Source: M3007 sp038246345 (GTDB taxonomy: Bacteria > Bacteroidota > Bacteroidia > Chitinophagales > Saprospiraceae). From it: a stretch of DNA of 27,484 nucleotides. A program made the position numbers and the translations under genes. Positions 14,219-22,796 of the stretch are shown here, piece by piece; the stretch's first letter is position 1, and each line of letters starts with the position of its first letter. The notes beneath the pieces were generated by a model that searched no databases, was not told the DNA's origin, and saw nothing but the letters and a program-made list of their open reading frames with translations. Where the stretch lies: positions 1 through 27,484 of the forward strand of contig JBBRWA010000041.1 in assembly GCA_038246345.1 (NCBI GenBank). The letters are read 5' to 3'.

Positions 14219-17200
14219 TTAAGAAAAGAGTTCTTCGTTCGTGTTGTGAATTTTTGCGGAATAGCTCACGCCCGGACGGACGTTGATTTCTTCCAAAACT
14301 TTATAAGCCAGGTCACCAGCGTCTTTCGTTGCGCGACTTACCTGGCTGTCTTTGTTGTTCAGGTTGCCAAAAATGATGGCGCCTGTTGGGCAAGCCGTTT
14401 GGCAAGCAACGCGTACGTCGTTGTCCATGATGGCGCGGCCTTCTTGCTTGGCAGTAAGTTTGCCTTCTTGGATGCGTTGTACGCAGAAGGAGCATTTTTC
14501 AATCACACCCCGTGAACGAACTGTCACATCTGGATTCAGCACCATACGCACGAGGTTGTCGGCATAGTAAGGAACATCATCGCCCTCAACATGGAAAACG
14601 CGCTCCTCGTTGCCTGGCCATGTATCTGCCGTTGTGTAGTCAAGCCAGTTGAACCGACGGACTTTATAAGGGCAGTTATTGGCGCAGTAGCGGGTTCCGA
14701 TGCAACGGTTATAGGCCATCTGGTTGATGCCTTCCATGGAGTGGTTGGTGGCGTTCACCGGGCAAACGTTCTCACAAGGAGCATTGTCACAGTGTTGGCA
14801 CATCATGGGTTGATATACCACCTTTGGATTTTCTAAATCGCCGTAGAAATAGCGATCAATACGCAACCAAGTCATTTCATGGTGGCGCTTAACCTCTTTT
14901 TTACCAACAACAGGCACGTTGTTTTCGCTTACACAAGCTACCTGGCAAGCGCCGCAGCCGATACAAGCATTCATATCTACGTACATCCCCCACTTCATAC
15001 CTGTGTGGAAGAACTCCTCATTGGTCGGGTACAGTGTTTGGCTGTTCAGGTGTGCTGCTTCTTCATGGAACTCCTCCAGCTTATGTTCAAGCTCCTGAAG
15101 GTCTTTGATGTTTGTTTGGAAAATAATAGAACGATCCGTCAAAGATCCTTGGAAAGCCAATACGGCTTCGTCGGCATTGATCATTTTTCCGTTCTGTAAG
15201 CCTTTCACACCCATGGTGTGGTGGTGCTGAACGCAAGCGTAATCATTGTCAATAGTTCCGGTTGGAGTAACCGTAGCATCGGTCAGGTAGTATTGCGTAA
15301 ATCCGCCTTCTGTTTTGAGTGCAGGATTCACATTTACACCGAATCCAACCCCGCAACCGCCAGTTTCGCGGCCACCACCAAGGGCGATGGCGACAGAACC
15401 AGGTGCCTGGCCGAAAGTGCGCACAACAGTACAGCCTAATTTTTGGCCATTGACTTCGACGGTTACGTTTTGGCCGTCTTCAAGGTCTTTCCAGCCATTG
15501 ATATTTTTTTCGTCCCACGAAACCGGCACGCTGAGGTAGTTGCCCCAAACGGTACGGTTGACCGGGTCAGGCATTTCCTGAAGCCAGGGATTGTGCGCGT
15601 ATTGACCGTTACCGATGTTTACTGTTTCGTAAAATGAGATTTCAACTTCGCTGGATCCTGGTTTTGAAACAGCATCCACATTAAGAGTGCCACTAAAAAC
15701 ACCATTCACTGTAGCTGCCGGGAATTCAAAAATGCCATCATGCAAGCTCATGTCCCAAAAGGCAGCAGGAGTGCTGTATTTGGATTGGCGGTTAAAGATG
15801 TCCGTTGCCCAATTAGACCTCAGGTACTCATAGTACGGCTGGTCGGCCTGGCGCTTGAGGTTCGCGCTGTCAGCCCACTCCAGCAAGGAATGTTCTGCAT
15901 GACGGGTTTCAAACAAGGGAGAAATGGTTGGCTGAACAAGGCTCAACATGCCTGCTTTTGGCTCGGCATCGCCCCAAGACTCCAATATATGGTGTGCCGG
16001 AGCAGCGTGCGAGCAAAGCGTGGTCGTTTCATCCATTACACCGTTGAAGGAAATACGCGTCCCTACTTTTGCAAAAGCGGCCTTGAATTTGTCGCCTGCA
16101 TAGTCAAAAGCAGGGTTAGCTCCCCAAACAATGGCGACTGCAACCGAACCACCATTCATTTCAGCGATAAGGCGATCCATTTGACGGTCATCACCCTGGC
16201 GCTGGTAAGAAACATTGTTAAAGCTAACAGTGGTGTTCAGGTTGCCGAGCACATCGTTGATTTTATTGACGATGACTTGTTCTGCAACGTTGTTGGAGCC
16301 GCAAACAACCAGTGATTTGCCTTGAACTTTATTCAGTTCGGTAGCGATTTTTTTAATACCTGCCGCTGCTTTATCATTCAGTTTTGGGCCGCCAGAGCCA
16401 CCCGTCAGCGCATTGTACAGGGCTACAATAGCAGCGCCCATTTCGCTTGGCTTGATGAGCACGCGGTTGTCGGCGTTGGAGCCAGTGAGTGACATGTGGC
16501 TTTCCACTTGGTAGTGGCGCGACATTTTCGCGTTCTTTTTGCCTGCTACTTTGCGGTTTTTGGCATAAGCACGCGCATATTCAAGCGGGCTTACCCAAGT
16601 ACCGAGGAAATCGGCGCCAAAGGATACGATAACTTCAGCCGCATCAAATTTGTAGTTGGGGATCACTGCGGCACCAAAACACTGCTCGTTTGCTGCCAGC
16701 AATGCAGCGCTTGAAACGGGGTCGTATGTGACCACTGATGTGCTGGGGTACTTCGCTGTAAATTCAGCCATCGCCTTTTTGGCGGTTGGGCTGATATTGG
16801 TATTCGAAATGATGCGAACATTGCCGCCAGCAGCGAGTTTTGATTTCACTTCGCGGTCGAGGGCTACCCAATCCATCTTTTCTACCTGACCTTCTTTGAC
16901 TTTACCGGCATAATGCAAGCGGCGGTTGTCGTAAAGGCTAAGTACAGAAGCTTGCGCGCGGGCGCTCGTGCCTCCTTTGGTAATGCTGCTGAGGGTGTTC
17001 CCTTCAATTTTGATGGGGCGACCTTCGCGGGTTTTCACCAGTACGGGGCAGTAGTCTCCGCCGTTCACAATACTAGAAGCGAAGTAGTTGGCTACGCCCG
17101 GCACGATTTCGTCGGGTTTGGTAACGTACGGAATGGCCTTTTTGATTGGAATTTCGCAGGAGGCCGCAATGGTAGCCGCTCCGAGACCAAAGCCCATCAA

Positions 17201-17347
17201 CTTCAAAAAGTCGCGACGGCCGGTTTCCCATTTGCCGTTGGTTTCGTCGATATTTTCAGCGGAAAACTCCCGTTCTGCAGATTGCAAGAACGATTCTTCC
17301 CGAGTCAAATCTTCGGTGCTTACCCAAATACCGTTGTCGTGGTGCAT
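14219..17347 (-). CDS. actB: ACIII iron-sulfur subunit ActB (molybdopterin-like plus ferredoxin domains)
   Basis: This 1042-residue fusion starts with a Tat signal (RRDFLKLMGFGLG, R44-R45) ending in AASC (C64), a likely lipobox. Residues 70-740 resemble a molybdopterin oxidoreductase but, as in other ActB proteins, no Mo-coordinating residue or N-terminal FeS site is evident. Residues 780-1010 form a ferredoxin domain with four cysteine groups: CIGCGACQVAC (about 791), CQHCDNAPCENVCP (about 848), CIGTRYCANNCP (about 882) and CSFC plus CQTACP (about 951 and 979). The third group has a reduced set, consistent with one [3Fe-4S] and three [4Fe-4S] clusters. ActB takes electrons from quinol oxidised at ActC and passes them to the ActA hemes on the periplasmic face. 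Confidence 0.96.
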   Translation of the reverse strand: MHHDNGIWVSTEDLTREESFLQSAEREFSAENIDETNGKWETGRRDFLKLMGFGLGAATIAASCEIPIKKAIPYVTKPDEIVPGVANYFASSIVNGGDYCPVLVKTREGRPIKIEGNTLSSITKGGTSARAQASVLSLYDNRRLHYAGKVKEGQVEKMDWVALDREVKSKLAAGGNVRIISNTNISPTAKKAMAEFTAKYPSTSVVTYDPVSSAALLAANEQCFGAAVIPNYKFDAAEVIVSFGADFLGTWVSPLEYARAYAKNRKVAGKKNAKMSRHYQVESHMSLTGSNADNRVLIKPSEMGAAIVALYNALTGGSGGPKLNDKAAAGIKKIATELNKVQGKSLVVCGSNNVAEQVIVNKINDVLGNLNTTVSFNNVSYQRQGDDRQMDRLIAEMNGGSVAVAIVWGANPAFDYAGDKFKAAFAKVGTRISFNGVMDETTTLCSHAAPAHHILESWGDAEPKAGMLSLVQPTISPLFETRHAEHSLLEWADSANLKRQADQPYYEYLRSNWATDIFNRQSKYSTPAAFWDMSLHDGIFEFPAATVNGVFSGTLNVDAVSKPGSSEVEISFYETVNIGNGQYAHNPWLQEMPDPVNRTVWGNYLSVPVSWDEKNINGWKDLEDGQNVTVEVNGQKLGCTVVRTFGQAPGSVAIALGGGRETGGCGVGFGVNVNPALKTEGGFTQYYLTDATVTPTGTIDNDYACVQHHHTMGVKGLQNGKMINADEAVLAFQGSLTDRSIIFQTNIKDLQELEHKLEEFHEEAAHLNSQTLYPTNEEFFHTGMKWGMYVDMNACIGCGACQVACVSENNVPVVGKKEVKRHHEMTWLRIDRYFYGDLENPKVVYQPMMCQHCDNAPCENVCPVNATNHSMEGINQMAYNRCIGTRYCANNCPYKVRRFNWLDYTTADTWPGNEERVFHVEGDDVPYYADNLVRMVLNPDVTVRSRGVIEKCSFCVQRIQEGKLTAKQEGRAIMDNDVRVACQTACPTGAIIFGNLNNKDSQVSRATKDAGDLAYKVLEEINVRPGVSYSAKIHNTNEELFS

Positions 17348-17354
17348 AATTTGT

Positions 17355-17482
<128 letters not shown>

Positions 17483-18889
17483 TCAATAGTGGCATTTTTG
17501 ACATTCAAGGCCACCGATATCGGCAACGAATACTTTGTCCATTTCAGATTCAGGTTTTGCAATCTGCTTTTTGTGGAACTTGATGTATTCTTGGTTGTAT
17601 TGTTTGTAAAAAGGATTGTCTGTGAATTTTACCTCTGTCTGGTTGTGACAACTGATACACCAGCCCATGCCCAAGGTAGAATATTGGTACACTACATCCA
17701 TTTCCTGGACTGGGCCGTGGCATTTCTGGCACTCTACCTTGCCAACGGAAACGTGTTGGGCATGGTTGAAATAGGCGTGGTCAGGAAGGTTGTGGATACG
17801 GGTCCATTCGATCGGACCCTGGATTTTGCCATTTGAATCGTCGCGCAATGCCTTTACAACACCATCCCACTCACTATCTACGGTGGATTTTCCAGCATCG
17901 TCAATGGCAGTAAGGCTATTATCAGTCACGTATTCCTGGCGAATCCATTTTTTGTACAATTCCTCAATCTGCTTTTCACTCCAATTGTTGTAATCGGAGA
18001 TGTAGCGGTTGGTGAGTGGGTCGTAGCCGATGGAGGCAAATATTTTGGTAATCTCTTTGGTGCCGGATATGGTGCCTTTTTTAATAGCAGCGTGGCAGTT
18101 CATGCAAGTATTGGTAGCAGGAACAGAGGCGTGCTTGGAGCGGCGGGCAGTATCGTGGCAGTATTGGCAGTCAATTTTGTTGATGCCCGAGTGGATTTTG
18201 TGGCTGAATGCAATCGGCTGATCGGGCTGGTAGTTTTGCTCGCGGCCCATGTTGACTGCGTTGTCCACCGTTTTATAGCCAAAAATCAGGATCAAAGCGA
18301 ATACGAAGAAAGCAATGGCGCCTTTCGTAGACAGAATTTCCTGAATGGATTTTTCAATCGGCGGCAATCCTTCGCGAACGCGGGTAACGTTTTTGAGGTT
18401 GTTCACGATGCGCATGAGCGCGAAGGCCAACAACAACAGGACAGAAGCCAAGCCAATGAACATCCAAGGAAGGCCGGATTCTTTCGTTACCGTTTCGCCG
18501 CCCGGTGGAGGTGGAGGTGCTGGTGGTGCTGGCTCATTGATGTACAGCAGTAGACTCTCCATCTGGTCGTCGGTCAAGCCAGCAAAGGAGTTCATCATTA
18601 CAGGCTTGTACTTCGCCCAAAGCTCTACGGCACGTGGGTGGCCAGCAGCAATAAGCGCCTGCGAATTCCGAATCCAGGAATAGAGGTCTTTGCGTGGGAA
18701 GGCAGACCAACGCTCTTCCACACCACTTAAGGCAGGGCCTGTGGAAGCGGTTTTCATGTCTTTTGCATGGCAAGAGGCACAGTTGGCAGAAAAGAGTTCT
18801 TTGCCAGCTTCTTTGGTGGGCTGTGCAAGCAGCGAGAAGGTTGTGGCAATTACAAGCGTGAAAACCCAAAAAATGCGTTTCAGCAGCAT
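17483..18889 (-). CDS. actA: ACIII multiheme cytochrome c subunit ActA, with extra N-terminal monoheme domain
   Basis: This 468-residue exported protein carries six CxxCH heme sites at residues 37, 241, 262, 387, 411 and 463. The signal peptide ends near LLAQ (residue 23). Residues 28-118 form a class I cytochrome c domain with CASCH and a probable Met ligand at M98 or M99. A proline-rich linker (120-129) and two transmembrane helices (about 142-164 and 190-208) follow. Then comes the usual pentaheme ActA domain, with the last heme motif two residues from the C-terminus. ActA collects electrons from ActB clusters and passes them to ActE and the oxidase. It is the first gene of the locus, with two promoter-like sites upstream. 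The attached monoheme domain may substitute for a soluble cytochrome c. Confidence 0.95.
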   Translation of the reverse strand: MLLKRIFWVFTLVIATTFSLLAQPTKEAGKELFSANCASCHAKDMKTASTGPALSGVEERWSAFPRKDLYSWIRNSQALIAAGHPRAVELWAKYKPVMMNSFAGLTDDQMESLLLYINEPAPPAPPPPPGGETVTKESGLPWMFIGLASVLLLLAFALMRIVNNLKNVTRVREGLPPIEKSIQEILSTKGAIAFFVFALILIFGYKTVDNAVNMGREQNYQPDQPIAFSHKIHSGINKIDCQYCHDTARRSKHASVPATNTCMNCHAAIKKGTISGTKEITKIFASIGYDPLTNRYISDYNNWSEKQIEELYKKWIRQEYVTDNSLTAIDDAGKSTVDSEWDGVVKALRDDSNGKIQGPIEWTRIHNLPDHAYFNHAQHVSVGKVECQKCHGPVQEMDVVYQYSTLGMGWCISCHNQTEVKFTDNPFYKQYNQEYIKFHKKQIAKPESEMDKVFVADIGGLECQKCHY

Positions 18890-18966
18890 ATCAGCGGAAT
18901 AGTTTATTTCTCAAAAAAAACACCTTGACTTGACGTTCACAAAGAATTGTCAGCGTTTTGTCTGTG

Positions 18967-18996
18967 CAAAGGTACGAATGGTCGAATGTTAACAAA
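18967..18996 (-). promoter_or_regulatory. Promoter P1 of the act-cta locus
   Basis: Read on the minus strand, TTTG (18996-18993), an 18-bp spacer and TACCTTTG (18974-18967) match the Bacteroidota consensus TTTG/TAnnTTTG. The -7 box lies 78 bp before the actA ATG. Confidence 0.75.
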
Positions 18997-19082
18997 GAAT
19001 GTTAAAAAATTAACTACCTATTTAGATGCTTTATAAATTTAGCGGCGGCAGCTTAGGTTAACAAAGGGTTAATCCGTGGCGG

Positions 19083-19113
19083 CAAAGGTAGATAAGGACG
19101 GCGCGTTTCCAAA
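19083..19113 (-). promoter_or_regulatory. Promoter P2 of the act-cta locus
   Basis: On the minus strand TTTG (19113-19110), a 19-bp spacer and TACCTTTG (19090-19083) form a full match to the Bacteroidota promoter consensus with ideal spacing. It lies about 115 bp upstream of P1 and would give a leader of about 190 nt for actA. Confidence 0.75.
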
Positions 19114-19406
19114 TGTGCTGCAAAAAAAATTGTACGTATTTTATTACCGCGTAACTATTTGGTGACTTTTCATCTCGAAAAGCATTCGAATGTACTTTAC
19201 GATTACCCCATCCCTGAAGAAGTCAAAGTTTTGTGAAAAAGGGATTTGAAAAAAATATCAGAGAATTTCGTCTTTACCTTTACCCCCGAAATCAATCAAT
19301 TCTGCTGATTTTCATCCCTATTTCAGGTGTTTTTGAATACAATGCAGGGATTTCTGACTCGAACATCATTAACTAACCATTTTTTTTTACAAATCTATTC
19401 AAACTT

Positions 19407-19991
19407 ATGAAACGCATTTTTCTGCTCGCAATTTGGGCGATTTTTACAACAGGCATGGTATCAGCCCAGGTTGATGTCAAGATAGGCCCATTGGGTCTGC
19501 TATTCAATAATTTTAATGTCGGCATTGAGTTCGCAGCCAAGGATAACATTGGTATTGAGGTCACACCTGGCATAGATTGGAAAAAACTCAGCTTAATCAG
19601 CGACGACAATTTCAAAGGCAACATCTTCAAAATTGGTGTAAACGGGCGTTACTATTTCAACCCGAATGAAAAAAAATTGAACGGGTTTTATTCCGGTATT
19701 TACACGCGCTATGGCGGCGGTAGATACTCATACACCGACCCAGACACCCAAGAAAAAGATGAATTCAAATCTACCCGTTTTGCGGGTGGCTTTTTGATTG
19801 GCGGTAAAATTGTCTCAAAAAATGGCCGGATCATCTTTGATTTAGGTATTGGATTTGGCAGGGCATTCGTGTACAAATTTGAGGATCAAAACGGCACGGA
19901 TGAGGCTGATTTGTCCGGCATTCCGTTTGTAAATTTTGACATGCCAATCAACCTGAAAATTGGTTACCGTTTTGGCGGCGTCAGCAACTAA
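19407..19991 (+). CDS. Outer-membrane beta-barrel protein
   Basis: This 194-residue protein has a clear signal peptide (KRIFLLAIWAIFTTGMVSA, cleavage before QVDVK). The mature chain shows alternating strands rich in Gly, Tyr and Phe, for example VNGRYYFNPNEKKLNGFYSG then YTRYGGGRY, FAGGFLIGGKIV and the C-terminal INLKIGYRFGG. This pattern resembles the small outer-membrane barrel (DUF3575-like or OMP_b-brl) proteins of Bacteroidota. It has no catalytic motif. The gene is divergent from the respiratory locus, with a terminator-like hairpin about 45 bp after its stop. Function and ligand are unknown; a structural or stress-related role is only a guess. Confidence 0.75.
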   Translation: MKRIFLLAIWAIFTTGMVSAQVDVKIGPLGLLFNNFNVGIEFAAKDNIGIEVTPGIDWKKLSLISDDNFKGNIFKIGVNGRYYFNPNEKKLNGFYSGIYTRYGGGRYSYTDPDTQEKDEFKSTRFAGGFLIGGKIVSKNGRIIFDLGIGFGRAFVYKFEDQNGTDEADLSGIPFVNFDMPINLKIGYRFGGVSN

Positions 19992-20037
19992 CGCACCGGC
20001 TGTTGTACTGTCCTTTCTCTTAAAAACAAGTGCTTGC

Positions 20038-20070
20038 AGGGGCAGTGGGGTAAAACCTTCTGCCCCTTCT
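20038..20070 (+). terminator. Probable terminator after the 19407-19991 gene
   Basis: The stem AGGGGCAG (20038-20045) pairs with CTGCCCCT (20060-20067) around a 14-nt loop and is followed by TCTTTAT. The T-run is weak, so it is less certain than the other hairpins. Beyond it, 20071-20392 contains no credible gene; only a 12-bp A/T palindrome (AAAAAATTTTTT, near 20346) was noticed. Confidence 0.6.
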
Positions 20071-20392
20071 TTATACCTCAATGAACTGGTTGGGCTTCAA
20101 ATTTTTATTACTTGAGTCATTCCCGTTACAGGCCAGAAAATAGCAACCTCGTCAATCATTCTTGCCTCCCCTACCCCAATTTCTCGGCGCAGCGGTGAAT
20201 AGCCGAAACTGTCCCCAGCGTTTACTTCCATCGAAAATCGTTCATAAATGGATGAAAATGAATTTTATGTGCTGAAAAAATAAAAAATGATAAGTGATAA
20301 TAATGTTGTCCTGAAATGATGGGAAGGGTTGGTCTGTACCAGTAAGAAAAAATTTTTTCCAAATTCTTGACGAATCGATTTGCCTCCGATGC

Positions 20393-20422
20393 CTGAACGA
20401 TGAAATATTCCATCTACTTTTG
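20393..20422 (+). promoter_or_regulatory. Probable promoter of the arginine deiminase gene
   Basis: CTG (20393-20395) in place of TTG, a 19-bp spacer, and TACTTTTG (20415-20422), a full match to the TAnnTTTG -7 consensus. The -7 box ends 73 bp before the ATG at 20496. Confidence 0.55.
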
Positions 20423-20495
20423 CCGGTAATCGTCCCCCGTGAAACAGCGGCGCGGATAAAAATTGCCCAACCAAGTTAATCACCAATACATTTTT

Positions 20496-21767
20496 ATGGA
20501 CGCGAACAGCCGCATTTACGTTGAATCCGAAATCGGGAAACTGAAAAAAGTAATCGTTCACCGCCCCGATGAAGGCATTGCGCGCATCACCCCAAAACGG
20601 GCCGAAGAGCTGCTTTTCGACGATATTGTACACCTGCCGAACATGCAGGAAGAACATGATATTTTTGTCGGTGTATTGAAGGCTTTTCTTGGTAAAGAAA
20701 ATGTGTTTGAAATCCGGGATCTGCTGGCTGAAAGCACCCGCAATGAAGAAAGCCGTTATGAGGTAATCAACAAAATCACTGATTTTGAGGAGTTGCCCTA
20801 CTCCTTCATTCCGCGCTTGGCTGGACTTTCACCCGAGCAATTAGCCGATACCCTTATTACCGGGTATCTTGAGCCGGAAGACAGGATACTGTTCGACCCC
20901 ATCCCCAACCTGATTTTCACCCGCGACATCGCCGTCACGGTAAAAGACCATGTCATTATTACCAAGGCCAACAAGTCGGCGCGTTTTCGGGAAAACTTTC
21001 TGACGCGGCTCATTTTCAGCAGCCACCCTATTTTTAAACGGCTGAAAACTGATGGCAAGACCATCAACCTAAACCGCGTGGATAAATTCCCTCCCAACAA
21101 ACGCGGCGAAACGATCAGCATCGAAGGCGGCGACGTGATGATGATAAACAAGGATTATCTGCTCATAGGATGCTCTGAACGCAGCAATGAATATGCCTTC
21201 CAAATGGTGAAAGACCACCTTTTCGAGCGCGGCATCATCAAAAATGTAGTTCAGGTAAACATCCCAGCTGAACGTTCCTACATGCACATTGATACGGTTT
21301 TTACCCAAATCAACCACAACCACATGGTTGGGTACAAACCCATTGTTCAAGATGGCCTGGGCTCTTACGTTGAGGTGCACCGGTCCAATGGCGAAGAAGT
21401 AGAATACGCTTGTCTCAAGGATTTTTTGCTCGCAGAAATCAATCCGAAAATGGAGTTTATTTGGGCTGGAAGAGGTGAGTCCCCCTATCAGGAGCGCGAA
21501 CAATGGACCGATGGCTGCAATCTTGTAGCACTGAAGCCTGGCGTTGCCATCACTTATGATCGCAACCCTATTACGGAAAAAGCCTTTAAAGATTTTGGCT
21601 ATAAAGTGGTGGGCGCAGAGAAACTCATCCGCGACATCGATAGCGGCAAAGTAGATCCTGAGAAAGTCGAAAACACGATAATCACCATTCCGTCCAATGA
21701 ACTTTCGCGGGCACGGGGTGGCAGCCATTGTATGACTTGCCCCATTGAACGGGAGATCATTGTTTAG
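20496..21767 (+). CDS. arcA: Arginine deiminase
   Basis: The ATG at 20496 gives 423 residues; the frame is open to a TTG at 20463, but the ATG is preferred. It is a guanidino-modifying enzyme of ArcA length. Motifs in order are PNLIFTRD (substrate-binding Asp), EGGD, MHIDTVFT (catalytic His and Asp), and the C-terminal RARGGSHCMTCPI with the nucleophilic Cys. It hydrolyses L-arginine to citrulline and ammonia in the cytoplasm. No ornithine carbamoyltransferase (arcB) or carbamate kinase (arcC) is next to it, so it may serve arginine breakdown or nitrogen release rather than a classic ATP-yielding operon. It converges on the glycosyltransferase gene with only 8 bp between stop codons and no clear terminator. 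Confidence 0.92.
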   Translation: MDANSRIYVESEIGKLKKVIVHRPDEGIARITPKRAEELLFDDIVHLPNMQEEHDIFVGVLKAFLGKENVFEIRDLLAESTRNEESRYEVINKITDFEELPYSFIPRLAGLSPEQLADTLITGYLEPEDRILFDPIPNLIFTRDIAVTVKDHVIITKANKSARFRENFLTRLIFSSHPIFKRLKTDGKTINLNRVDKFPPNKRGETISIEGGDVMMINKDYLLIGCSERSNEYAFQMVKDHLFERGIIKNVVQVNIPAERSYMHIDTVFTQINHNHMVGYKPIVQDGLGSYVEVHRSNGEEVEYACLKDFLLAEINPKMEFIWAGRGESPYQEREQWTDGCNLVALKPGVAITYDRNPITEKAFKDFGYKVVGAEKLIRDIDSGKVDPEKVENTIITIPSNELSRARGGSHCMTCPIEREIIV

Positions 21768-21775
21768 TACCTCCT

Positions 21776-22594
21776 CTAGCGCAACGTGACAAACCCCCGA
21801 ATAATCGGTAGTAGTTTTTCCAAATAAACATCAAATTCCAGTATGGTTTCACGCTGTAGCATGGTTAACACCCTGTCGCATAACTGACGGAATACCGGGG
21901 TTTCACTTTCTTCCTGCAATATTTGGTACATCGCTGTCAAGTGGGCCTTTAAGGTGTTTTGTTCCTGTGCCTGCTTGGTCAATCCAGCTGGAATGTAGCG
22001 AAAACGGGCTACTACCTCCGTTGTTAACCAGGCTGTTCCGCCCTGCATCAAGCAAAGCAGCATTGAAATATGCTCGCCCAGATAGGGCACTCGATTATCC
22101 AAACCCCCTACCCTTGCAAAGCTTTCCCTGCGCCAGATAACCGCGTTGATGTGGGAAGGATACAGCAGCAATTTTTCCGGGGAAAGCATGAAACCGCTTT
22201 TTATTGGAACAACTACTTCCTTTTCTCCCGTTTGCATGTAGGAGCAGCCCGTCACAAAATCGAACGAAGTGTTTACTATATTTGCCAGTAAATCGAGGGT
22301 TCTGTTTGGAAGGCTCTCGTCGTCGTCGTCCAAAAATAGGACAAACTCACCTTTGGCAGCGGCAAGGCCTGCGTTCCTGGCACCGATCACCCCAAGGTTC
22401 GTGGGGGTCCGAATCAGCCGATGCGCCTCGGGGAATGCTGTGATTACCAGTTGCGGCATTAGCACGGCAGACTGGCTGTTGTCGTCTACTATGATCAACT
22501 CGCTGTCGTCACAGCGTTCCCGGGCGATAAATCCGACCGCGTTTTCTAGCAGCTGTGGACGGTTATAGGTGGTGATGATATAGCTAAGTTTCAT
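21776..22594 (-). CDS. Family 2 glycosyltransferase
   Basis: This 272-residue GT-A fold protein begins YIITTYNRPQLLENAV. It has the nucleotide-binding IIVDDNS, GARNAGLAAAKGEFVLFLDDDDE (the DxD-type metal site within LDDDDE near residue 92) and WRRESFARVGGLD, all typical of GT2 enzymes. These transfer a sugar from a nucleotide sugar to an acceptor on the cytoplasmic side, usually for polysaccharide or lipopolysaccharide synthesis. There is no membrane segment. The acceptor and sugar cannot be predicted, and no other glycan gene is adjacent. The gap upstream is entirely filled by repeat element B, whose left end lies 4 bp from the ATG. Confidence 0.9.
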   Translation of the reverse strand: MKLSYIITTYNRPQLLENAVGFIARERCDDSELIIVDDNSQSAVLMPQLVITAFPEAHRLIRTPTNLGVIGARNAGLAAAKGEFVLFLDDDDESLPNRTLDLLANIVNTSFDFVTGCSYMQTGEKEVVVPIKSGFMLSPEKLLLYPSHINAVIWRRESFARVGGLDNRVPYLGEHISMLLCLMQGGTAWLTTEVVARFRYIPAGLTKQAQEQNTLKAHLTAMYQILQEESETPVFRQLCDRVLTMLQRETILEFDVYLEKLLPIIRGFVTLR

Positions 22595-22597
22595 AAT

Positions 22598-22785
22598 GAC
22601 GGTGGACGGTGGACGATTTGCTCAACAATTGAGCTTTTGTTTGGCATTGAGTTTCAGCACCTTTGGCATAAGTTTTTTAACGCAGCATCATCAGAAAAGT
22701 TATTTGCCAAAAGTGCTGAAACACTCAAGCCAAGGGTTATTTGAATGCTTTGCAAACCGTCCACCGTCCACCGTCCACCGTCTAC
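22598..22785. repeat. Heptamer-armed inverted repeat element B
   Basis: The left arm has two tandem 7-mers GACGGTG and a degenerate third (22598-22618), then TTTGC. The right arm has GCAAAC (22752-22757) and four 7-mers (CGTCCAC three times, CGTCTAC) at 22758-22785. Inside is a long imperfect stem of about 28 bp: 22641-22668 (containing TTTCAGCACCTTTGGCA) with 22705-22733 (containing TGCCAAAAGTGCTGAAA). The arrangement parallels element A at 1664-1872, and both contain TTTCAGCACCTTT-like inner arms and a TTTGCTCAA match, although their heptamers differ. Confidence 0.85.
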
Positions 22786-22796
22786 CGTTAAGTAGA

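Larger units (their letters stand above)
18890..19406. other. 517-bp intergenic region upstream of actA
   Basis: This divergent gap lies between actA (minus) and the beta-barrel gene at 19407 (plus). It contains the two minus-strand promoter-like sites listed separately, and a repeated 9-mer ACAAAGAAT at 18939-18947 and 18992-19000 (the second overlaps the -33 box of the nearer promoter). It is AT-rich with no credible open frame. For the plus-strand gene only a weak TACCTTTA (19275-19282) was seen, without a correctly spaced partner. Confidence 0.6.

Noticed and set aside
20265..20280. GTGCTGAAA near 20267, resembling the inner arm of elements A and B
   Set aside because: No complementary TTTCAGCAC arm or heptamer array nearby; probably a chance match.
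20265..20657. Minus-strand open frame of 130 codons overlapping the arginine deiminase start
   Set aside because: Antisense to a well-supported gene; no domain features.
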